Origin: PR03 sp031362725
Lineage (GTDB): Bacteria; Myxococcota_A; UBA9160; PR03
Assembly (NCBI GenBank): GCA_031362725.1
Contig: JANLTC010000243.1
Coordinates: forward strand, 1 to 64,000
DNA length: 64,000 nucleotides
Direction: 5' to 3'
The number at the start of each line of letters is the position of its first letter. Within the stretch, counting starts at the first letter, position 1. Under the pieces are notes generated by a model. The model did no database searches. It was not told the origin of the DNA and saw only the letters and a program-made list of their open reading frames with translations. Made by a program: the position numbers and the translations under genes. Shown here one piece after another: positions 58,225 to 64,000 of the stretch.

Positions 58225-59754
58225 ATGCGCTCGAAGTCGACTCCTACACTCGCGATGCTCGTGTCGCTCGCGTGCGCCACTGCTGCTGGTGCCACGACTC
58301 CGATCGGCGGGTTCCGCGGCGCGTTCGGCCCGCGCTTCGAGTCCAACCCGGAATCGAATGTCCGGCATCGACGAAGCGACCGCCGTGCGGTGAGCGCGGC
58401 CGAGTTGGTGCGGCGCTGGAACGAGATCGCGATCGACGCGAGCGGACTCGACCACACGCCGGTGGCGATCGGGGAGAACCGGACCTTCGGAGAGCAGCTC
58501 GGACCGGGTCGCGCGAGTCGCGCGATGGCGATCGTGCAGATCGCGATCTTCGATGCGGTGAATGCAGTCGAGTCCCGCTACCAGAGCTACACCGGGCTGC
58601 CGCCCGCTCCTCGGCACACGAACCTCAGCGCGGCGATCGCGCAGGCTGCGGACGATTCGCTGTCCGCGCTGTTCCCGTCGCAGGCGGAAGCGTTCCACGC
58701 ACGACGCGCCGTCGATCTCGCACGGATTCGCGGCGGAGTCGCCAAGGTGAACGGAATCGCTCTCGGCCACCGCGCCGCTGCTGCGATCCTCGCCCGCCGC
58801 GCTCATGACGGTTCGCACTACGTCGAGCCGCAGATGGGCGTCGGGTATCTGGCGGGCGACGGTCCCGGCGAATGGCGCCAGGATCCGGTCAGCCAGATTC
58901 CGATCGCACTCGGGGCGCCGTGGGGCAAGGTCGAGCCGTTCGTGCTGCGCTCGCCGCATCAGTTTCGTGTACCGCCGCCGCCGGCGCTCGACAGCGCCGA
59001 GTACACCGCCGCGTTCGCGGAGGTTCTCGCATACGGTGGCGACGGAGTCGTCTCGCCAACGATCCGGACACCGGAGCAGACCGAGATCGGCACCTATTGG
59101 GCCTACGACGGAACCCCCAGTCTTTGCGCGCCGCCGCGGCTGTACAACCAGATCGCGATGCAGATCGCAGAGCAGCAGGGAACGACGCGGGACGTCGTAG
59201 AACTCGCGCGACTCCTCGCGATCGCGAACACGGCGATGGCCGACGCTGGCATCGCGATCTGGGAGTCGAAGTATCACTACTCGTTCTGGCGTCCGGTCAC
59301 CGGGATTCGCGAGGCGGACGAAGGAAGCGGGCCGACTGGCGCGGGCGACGGCAATCCGGACACGCTCGGCAATCCCACCTTCCTGCCGCTCGGTGCGCCC
59401 GCCAGCAATTTGAACGGGCCGGACTTCACGCCGCCGTTCCCGGCCTATCCCTCGGGTCACGCCGGCTTCGGCGGCGCGCTGTTCGAGACGCTGCGCAACT
59501 TCTACGGCACCGACGACATCGCATTCACGTTCGTGTCGGACGAGTTCAACGGCACCACGTTCGACAGCGACGGCATCTTGCGTCCGCTGCTCCCGCGCAG
59601 CTTCGACTCGCTCTCCGAGGCCGAGGAGGAGAACGGCCAGAGCCGCATCTACCTCGGCATTCACTGGGCGTTCGACAAGACCGAAGGGATCGCGCAGGGA
59701 CGCCGTGTCGCCGACTACGTGATGAGGCACGCCTTCCGCCCGCGCCGGCGATAG
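58225..59754 (+). CDS. Vanadium-dependent haloperoxidase / PAP2-like exported enzyme
   Basis: A 509-residue exported protein (signal LAMLVSLACATAAGA). The C-terminal half carries the vanadate/phosphate-binding signature shared by vanadium haloperoxidases and acid phosphatases: Lys and Arg in ESKYHYSFWRPVTGIR, AYPSGHAGFGGALFE, and Arg/His in SRIYLGIHWAFDKTEG. The N-terminal helical half (AMAIVQIAIFDAVNAVES) is typical of bacterial VHPO-like proteins. Whether it oxidises halide or hydrolyses phosphate is not decided by these motifs. It stands alone, with AGGAG before the ATG. Confidence 0.85.
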   Translation: MRSKSTPTLAMLVSLACATAAGATTPIGGFRGAFGPRFESNPESNVRHRRSDRRAVSAAELVRRWNEIAIDASGLDHTPVAIGENRTFGEQLGPGRASRAMAIVQIAIFDAVNAVESRYQSYTGLPPAPRHTNLSAAIAQAADDSLSALFPSQAEAFHARRAVDLARIRGGVAKVNGIALGHRAAAAILARRAHDGSHYVEPQMGVGYLAGDGPGEWRQDPVSQIPIALGAPWGKVEPFVLRSPHQFRVPPPPALDSAEYTAAFAEVLAYGGDGVVSPTIRTPEQTEIGTYWAYDGTPSLCAPPRLYNQIAMQIAEQQGTTRDVVELARLLAIANTAMADAGIAIWESKYHYSFWRPVTGIREADEGSGPTGAGDGNPDTLGNPTFLPLGAPASNLNGPDFTPPFPAYPSGHAGFGGALFETLRNFYGTDDIAFTFVSDEFNGTTFDSDGILRPLLPRSFDSLSEAEEENGQSRIYLGIHWAFDKTEGIAQGRRVADYVMRHAFRPRRR

Positions 59755-59805
59755 CGCCGAACGTCGCCGAAGCAGCCGGTCAGTGCGGTGGCGGAGTGAG
59801 AACGC

Positions 59806-60477
59806 CTAGCGAGGTCCGAGGAGCAGACGGACCAGCGCATCCGCGTGCGCTTCGGCGACGGCTTCGTCGGTCGGGTCGATCCCGGTCACGTACTTGCACT
59901 CGGGCGCCTGCGAGAAGAGCAGGCCCGCTGCACCCAGTACGATGTAGTGGAAGCTCACGGCGGGGATCGCAGGCACGAGGCCGCGTGCCTGTGCCTGCTC
60001 CACGACTCGTCTGATCGCGCCCACCAGCGGTTTCACGTGGTGATCGGCGAGCCAGCGCATGCGGGGTCCGTCGCGCTTGCTCTCGTCGTTCATCAGTCGC
60101 ATGAACTCGGGCCGCCGCGCGAGGAAGCGCACGAAGCCGCGCAGCAACTGCTCGAACTGCGCGCGCTCGTCGCCGCCGGCCTCGCTCTGCGCCTGGGCGG
60201 TGACCGCGGCGACCTCCTTCGTGAGTTCCTCGAACGCGTGTGAGACCGCTGCCTTCCAGAGCGGCTCCTTGCCTCCGAAGTAGTACGTGAGCAGCCCCAG
60301 GTTGGCGCCCGCGCGCTCGGCGATGTCGCGCGTGCGCGCGCCGTCGAAGCCCTGCTCGGCGAAGACCTCTAGCGCGGCCGCGAGGATGCGTTCGCGCACC
60401 GGACCGGCGGGCACGGCAGCAGCCCGTCGTCGGGGGATTCCTGTCTTGCGTCGCGCTCGGCGGGCTGCCATTGCCAA
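59806..60477 (-). CDS. TetR-family transcriptional regulator
   Basis: A regulator of about 220 residues. The N-terminal helix-turn-helix is RERILAAALEVFAEQGFDGARTRDIAERAGANLGLLTYYFGGKEPLW. The C-terminal ligand domain contains FVRFLARRPEFMRLMNDESKRDG, like the CerR/TetR_C_36-type group. It is divergent from the ring-degradation genes and most likely represses them and itself, with an aromatic or acyl-CoA compound as inducer. TTG 60477 or ATG 60471 may start it. Two copies of a TTAGTCA-type site lie in the shared promoter. Confidence 0.9.
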   Translation of the reverse strand: MAMAARRARRKTGIPRRRAAAVPAGPVRERILAAALEVFAEQGFDGARTRDIAERAGANLGLLTYYFGGKEPLWKAAVSHAFEELTKEVAAVTAQAQSEAGGDERAQFEQLLRGFVRFLARRPEFMRLMNDESKRDGPRMRWLADHHVKPLVGAIRRVVEQAQARGLVPAIPAVSFHYIVLGAAGLLFSQAPECKYVTGIDPTDEAVAEAHADALVRLLLGPR

Positions 60478-60481
60478 ATAC

Positions 60482-60525
60482 TCACTTGACTAAAATGCTG
60501 GGAACCGATTATACACATGACTAAA
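60482..60525. promoter_or_regulatory. Divergent TetR-type operator/promoter with two TTAGTCA sites
   Basis: Plus strand: TTGACT (60486-60491), 18-bp spacer, TATACA (60510-60515), a good sigma-70 promoter for the downstream operon. Minus strand: TATAAT (60513-60508) faces the tetR gene. Two imperfect palindromes read on the minus strand, TTAGTCATGTGTATAA and TTAGTCAAGTGAGTAT, overlap the -10 and -35 of the plus promoter and are the likely TetR operators. Confidence 0.65.
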
Positions 60526-60552
60526 TCATCCTCCACCCCGGAAGGAAGCCCC

Positions 60553-61158
60553 ATGACCTCCCCGCGCCTCGAAGGCCGCAAACTCAGCCTGAGCCACCTC
60601 GGTATCTGTTGCTTCGACCTGCCCAAGATGATCGCGTTCTACACCGGCGTGCTGGGCATGACGCAGAGCGATCGCGGCGCCCTTCCGTCCCCGTTCGACG
60701 CGGAACTCGTCTTCCTCACCACCGATCCCAGCGAACACCATCAGCTGGTGCTCGTCTCGGGACGCAAGGAAGGCGAGATCCAGCAGGGACCGGCGCTCGG
60801 CGGCAGCTTCGGCACCGCGATCTTCCAGCTCTCGTTCCGCCTCGAAGACCTCGGAACGCTGCGGCGAGTTCGCGACCGCCTTTCGGCTGCCGGTTGCACG
60901 CATCTGATCCCGATCAATCACGGCAACGCGTGGTCGCTCTACACGCGGGATCCCGAAGGCAACGCGCTCGAGTTCGTCGTCGATTCCCCGTGGTTCGTCC
61001 ACCAGCCGTGCGGCGAGGGGCTCGATCTCGGGCAGAGCGATGCCGAGATCCTGCGCCAGACCGAAGTGCTGTGCGCGAACAAGGGTGGCGAGCCGGTCGC
61101 CGACTGGCGCGTGCGCATCGCGAGTCAGATCGTGCGCGATCAGGCTGGGCTGCGCTGA
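60553..61158 (+). CDS. VOC-family ring-cleavage (extradiol) dioxygenase-like protein
   Basis: A 201-residue type I extradiol-dioxygenase-like protein with one VOC module: LSLSHLGICCFDLPKMIAFY (first metal His), SEHHQLVLVSG (second His) and GNALEFVVDSPWF (Glu). The C-terminal helix region is longer than in plain glyoxalases. It may cleave a catechol-like ring or act on a downstream intermediate. I start at ATG 60553, which has GGAAGG upstream; the earlier ATG 60517 lies only 1 nt after the -10 box and would not be transcribed. It is first gene of the TetR-controlled operon, 1 nt before the monooxygenase. Confidence 0.82.
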   Translation: MTSPRLEGRKLSLSHLGICCFDLPKMIAFYTGVLGMTQSDRGALPSPFDAELVFLTTDPSEHHQLVLVSGRKEGEIQQGPALGGSFGTAIFQLSFRLEDLGTLRRVRDRLSAAGCTHLIPINHGNAWSLYTRDPEGNALEFVVDSPWFVHQPCGEGLDLGQSDAEILRQTEVLCANKGGEPVADWRVRIASQIVRDQAGLR

Positions 61159-61159
61159 G

Positions 61160-62806
61160 ATGGCAGCGCCCATCGAAGTGCCGGTCCTGATCGTCGGCGG
61201 CGGACCCGTCGGCACGACGGCGTCCATCCTGCTGGCACAGCAAGGTGTCGAGAGCCTCGTCGTCGAGCGGCGCGAGTCCGTGCAGCCCGCTCCCGCCGCG
61301 CACGTTGTGAACGCGCGCACCTTCGAGATCTTGCGCGCTGCAGGCGTGGACATGGCGGCGATCGCCGCGGCGTGCAAGAACCCGTCCGACGCGGGCCGCG
61401 TGCGCTGGGTCATGACGCTCACCGGCGAGGAACTCGGCAGCCTCCCCTTCGAGCGCCAGGACGACGACGTGCTCGCGGTGACGCCGACGCCGCTGCGAAA
61501 TCTCTCGCAGCATCGCCTCGAGCCGATCCTGATCGAGCACCTCCGCAAGCAGCCGAACGCGTCGCTGCGCTTTGCGCACGAATGGGAAGGCGCCGAGCAG
61601 GACGCCGGTGGCGTCAGCTCGCGCGTTCGCGACATCGCTGCGGGTCGCGTGTTCGAGGTGCGCAGTCGCTGGCTACTCGCCGCCGACGGCGCCGGAAGCC
61701 GGGTCCGAAAGGCCCTCGGCATCGAGCCGATCGGTCCGCCGCGGCTCGCATCCTTCGTGATGATCCACTTCGAGGCGAAGCTGCGGCCGCTGGTCGGCGA
61801 CCGGCCCGCGGTCCTCTACTTCGTCAACGATCCGGCAGCGCGCGGCGTCTTCGTCGCGCACGACATCGACTCGACCTGGGTCTTCATGCACCACTGGGAT
61901 CCCGAGCAGGAGTCGGCGGACGACTACACCGAGAAGCGCTGCGCGGCGATCGTGCGCCGCGCGATCGGAACGCCCGCGGTGGAGTTCGCGATCCGCACGC
62001 TCTCCACCTGGAACATGTCCGTACAGGTCGCCGAGCGCTATCGCGAAGGGCGCGCCTTCCTCGTCGGCGACGCCGCCCATCGCTTCCCGCCGACGGGCGG
62101 CCTCGGGCTCAACACGGGTGTGCAGGATGCTCACAACCTCGTGTGGAAGCTCACCGCCGTCGAAGCCGGTTGGGCTCCCGCGGCCCTGCTCGACAGCTAC
62201 GAGATCGAGCGCCTGCCCGTCGCGCGCGAGAACGCCGACGTGAGCGCGCGCAATGCCGCGAAGTTGCTCGAGGTCGTGCAGGCGCTCGGCCCCGCCTGCG
62301 ACGGGGATCGCGGCGCCGTGCGCGCGGCGATCGCGAACCAGGCCGAACACTTCGACATGCTCGGGCTCCAGCTCGGTTTCCAATACGAAGCAGGCGCGCT
62401 CGTGCCGGACGGAAGCTCGCGTCCCGCCGTCGGCAATCCGGTCCGCGAGTTCCTGCCCTGCGGACGACCCGGCGCGCGCGTTCCGCATGCGTGGACGCTG
62501 CGCGACGGCGAACGCGTGTCGACGCTCGATCTGCTGCCGCCCGATCGCTTCACGCTGATCGCAGGTCCGGCGGGCGCCGCGTGGATCGAAGCGGCGGCGG
62601 CGATTGCGACACCGCCGCTGTACTGCCTGGCGATCGGTCGCGACGTCCCCGACGCGGACGGCGCGTGGACCGCGGTGCTCGGCATCGAGAACGACGGCGC
62701 GCTGCTCGTGCGGCCCGACCAACACGTGGCCTGGCGCAGTGCGCGCGGCGTCGCAAACCCGGGCGACGCGCTTCGCAGCGCGTTGTCCCGCAGCGCCGGG
62801 AACTGA
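61160..62806 (+). CDS. FAD-dependent aromatic-ring monooxygenase (MhpA/PheA type)
   Basis: A 548-residue class A flavoprotein hydroxylase: FAD loop LIVGGGPVGTTASILLAQQG, DGAGSRVRKALG (dual FAD/NADPH motif), and GDAAHRFPPTGGLGLNTGVQDAHNL binding the FAD ribityl chain. The C-terminal thioredoxin-like domain typical of phenol hydroxylases follows, without redox cysteines. It hydroxylates an aromatic compound such as a phenol or hydroxyphenyl-alkanoate using NAD(P)H and O2. The adjacent dioxygenase-like gene would use a catechol product. ATG 61160 is one base after the previous stop. Confidence 0.9.
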   Translation: MAAPIEVPVLIVGGGPVGTTASILLAQQGVESLVVERRESVQPAPAAHVVNARTFEILRAAGVDMAAIAAACKNPSDAGRVRWVMTLTGEELGSLPFERQDDDVLAVTPTPLRNLSQHRLEPILIEHLRKQPNASLRFAHEWEGAEQDAGGVSSRVRDIAAGRVFEVRSRWLLAADGAGSRVRKALGIEPIGPPRLASFVMIHFEAKLRPLVGDRPAVLYFVNDPAARGVFVAHDIDSTWVFMHHWDPEQESADDYTEKRCAAIVRRAIGTPAVEFAIRTLSTWNMSVQVAERYREGRAFLVGDAAHRFPPTGGLGLNTGVQDAHNLVWKLTAVEAGWAPAALLDSYEIERLPVARENADVSARNAAKLLEVVQALGPACDGDRGAVRAAIANQAEHFDMLGLQLGFQYEAGALVPDGSSRPAVGNPVREFLPCGRPGARVPHAWTLRDGERVSTLDLLPPDRFTLIAGPAGAAWIEAAAAIATPPLYCLAIGRDVPDADGAWTAVLGIENDGALLVRPDQHVAWRSARGVANPGDALRSALSRSAGN

Positions 62807-62819
62807 GAAGGGAGCCTCG

Positions 62820-63599
62820 ATGGAACTCGGAATCGCGGGACGCCGCGCGCTGGTGTGCGCGTCGAGTCGCGGGCTGGGACGGGCGTGCGCCCGGGCGCTC
62901 GCGGCAGAGGGCGTCGAGATCGTCGTGAACGGCCGCGATGCGGCGCGGCTCGAGGCGACCGCCGACGAGATCCGTCGCGAGAGCAGCGTTCCCGTGACCG
63001 CCGTCATCGCCGATCTGTGTACGGAGGAAGGTCGCGCGGCACTGCTCGCAGCGTGCCCCGATCCCGACATCCTCGTCAACAACAACGGTGGCCCACCGCC
63101 GGGTCGCTTCGAGGACTGGGACCATGCGCGCTGGATGGGTGCGCTCGAAGCCAATCTGCTCGCGCCGGTCCTGATGATCCGCGGCGTGATCGGCGGCATG
63201 CGCGCGCGCCGCTTCGGCCGCATCGTCAACATCACGTCCGCGATGGTGAAGGCGCCGCACGCCGCGATGGGTCTCTCGACCGCGGCGCGCAGCGCTCTCA
63301 CCGCAGTGTGCAAGGGCCTCTCGCGCGAGGTCGCGCGCGACAACGTGACGATCAACAACCTGCTGCCCGAGCGCATCGACACCGATCGCCAGCGCTTCAT
63401 GGCGGAACTGCGCGCGAAGACCGGCGGCGTCACGCTCGAGCAGGCCTACGCCGAGATGGCCACCAGCATCGCCGCGGGGCGGCTCGGCACGCCCGAGGAG
63501 TTCGGCGCCGCGTGCGCGTTCCTGTGCAGTGCACACGCGAGCTTCGTCTCGGGGCAGAACCTGCAGATCGACGGCGGATCCTACCCCGGCGTATTCTGA
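62820..63599 (+). CDS. Atypical short-chain dehydrogenase (BKR-like, catalytic Tyr missing)
   Basis: A 259-residue SDR with the nucleotide loop VCASSRGLGRACARAL but with NNNGGPPPG in place of NNAG and GLSTAARSAL where the YxxxK motif should stand. These changes define a known BKR-like SDR subgroup (cd05344 type) whose activity is unclear. The Ser of NITSAM is kept, and the end VSGQNLQIDGGSYPG is normal. It follows the monooxygenase by 13 nt with AAGGGAG before the ATG, so it is the third gene of the TetR operon. It could be a reductase using other residues or a non-catalytic partner. Confidence 0.85.
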   Translation: MELGIAGRRALVCASSRGLGRACARALAAEGVEIVVNGRDAARLEATADEIRRESSVPVTAVIADLCTEEGRAALLAACPDPDILVNNNGGPPPGRFEDWDHARWMGALEANLLAPVLMIRGVIGGMRARRFGRIVNITSAMVKAPHAAMGLSTAARSALTAVCKGLSREVARDNVTINNLLPERIDTDRQRFMAELRAKTGGVTLEQAYAEMATSIAAGRLGTPEEFGAACAFLCSAHASFVSGQNLQIDGGSYPGVF

Positions 63600-63642
63600 G
63601 CGAGGCTCCGCGCTCGGCGCCTGCGATGAACGCGGCGTGATA

Positions 63643-63660
63643 GCGTGCGTCAGCGCACGC
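63643..63660. terminator. Small hairpin between convergent genes
   Basis: GCGTGCG (63643-63649), loop TCAG, CGCACGC (63654-63660). The loop contains the stop codon of the minus-strand PEP-CTERM gene. There is no T-run, so termination is possible but weakly supported. Confidence 0.3.
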
Positions 63661-64000
63661 CGGCGCTTCGTGACCCGAGCATCGCGAGAGAGAACAGGGC
63701 CACGAGCGCCAGAGCCGAAGTGTCGGGCTCGGGTACGAATGAGACGACCGCGTCGTCGTCCTCAGCTGCCGCGTAGACGTTGCGCCCATCGGGCGACACG
63801 GCGATCGCGCGGATTCCTCCGAGCGCGTCGTCGGTGCGGACGTCGTCGACTTCAGCCTGGAGCAGTCGCACCGAACCGGTCACCGCGTCGCGCCGGAAGA
63901 TCGCGAGCACGTTGCCGAACTGGCCCGCCACGAAGAGCCGGCTGCCGTCGTGCGAAATCGAAACGGCGCGCGGACCCTCGAGACCGTCGATCACACCGGC
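63650..64000 (-). CDS. PEP-CTERM beta-propeller protein, C-terminal part (cut by window edge)
   Basis: The last 114 or more residues of a secreted protein running off the right edge. Two propeller-like repeats are visible (GPRAVSISHDGSRLFVAG; GIRAIAVSPDGRNVYAAAEDDDAV), as in lactonase/YncE-type seven-bladed propellers. They are followed by the PEP-CTERM signal VPEPDTSALALVALFSLAML and the basic GSRSAGVR end. The blade sequence and the tail together make this a cell-surface or matrix protein. Its start lies outside the window. Confidence 0.8.
   Translation of the reverse strand, partial: AGVIDGLEGPRAVSISHDGSRLFVAGQFGNVLAIFRRDAVTGSVRLLQAEVDDVRTDDALGGIRAIAVSPDGRNVYAAAEDDDAVVSFVPEPDTSALALVALFSLAMLGSRSAGVR

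Noticed and set aside
60517..60552. An earlier ATG for the VOC dioxygenase-like gene
   Set aside because: It lies one base after the TATACA -10 box, so it would not be in the transcript; ATG 60553 has a ribosome-binding site.

Overview
The window is about 64 kb of very GC-rich, densely coded bacterial chromosome. The mix of genes points to a Gram-negative, myxobacterium- or 'deltaproteobacterium'-like lineage (Myxococcota or Binatota type). The signs are a Pal lipoprotein, an outer-membrane barrel, PEP-CTERM proteins, proteins ending in a Gly-Cys / transmembrane / Arg-Arg-Arg tail, an acyl-CoA- and ring-degradation gene repertoire, and long antisense open frames caused by GC3 bias. The exact phylum cannot be fixed from this sequence. 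I saw no rRNA, tRNA, CRISPR array, prophage or complete insertion sequence.

Layout. 0-14.8 kb: secreted S1/P1 nuclease (cut by the left edge), beta-lactamase-fold hydrolase, two tandem PEP-CTERM surface proteins, tandem-GNAT acetyltransferase, zinc alcohol dehydrogenase, thiolase-DUF35 fusion without its cysteine nucleophile, SppA peptidase, an ECF sigma/anti-sigma pair, and a small-enzyme operon (cyclase, VOC, PNPOx-like, M50 protease). 14.8-25.6 kb: dicarboxylate symporter and ThiI facing a HAD phosphatase and a ferredoxin-reductase-like flavoprotein, gamma-glutamyltransferase, small membrane proteins, Pal, and a ThDP enzyme. 25.6-35.7 kb: exonuclease-DinG helicase, FabG-type SDR, NAD-epimerase, DUF4399 protein and a glycan cluster (GT-C-like protein, two GT2 enzymes, methyltransferase). 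35.7-40 kb: a four-gene operon of class III aminotransferase, BadI-like ring hydrolase, BadH-like dehydrogenase and Baeyer-Villiger-type monooxygenase, probably for alicyclic rings. 40-43.6 kb: MoaA, FolB, an orphan membrane protein, a broken gene and a lipoprotein. 43.6-57.8 kb: a decayed PEP-CTERM gene, an acyltransferase, a beta-helix surface protein, then TPR/beta-barrel, FecR and CHASE2-cyclase genes converging on a cyclic-nucleotide-binding MscS channel, a DNDGDG-repeat phosphoesterase and a TPR protein. 58-64 kb: a vanadium-haloperoxidase-like enzyme, a TetR-controlled operon (VOC dioxygenase-like, FAD monooxygenase, atypical SDR) and part of another PEP-CTERM protein.

Three themes run across the window. 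A GCGAGC-rich dispersed repeat family has at least six copies at gene borders, one of them in frame inside the helicase gene. Many genes carry a TANNNT box 6-8 nt before the start codon, as expected for leaderless transcripts. Two different C-terminal surface-sorting signals occur side by side. Starts were chosen by hand from ribosome-binding sites, overlaps and family lengths. Family names rest on motif recognition, not on database searches.
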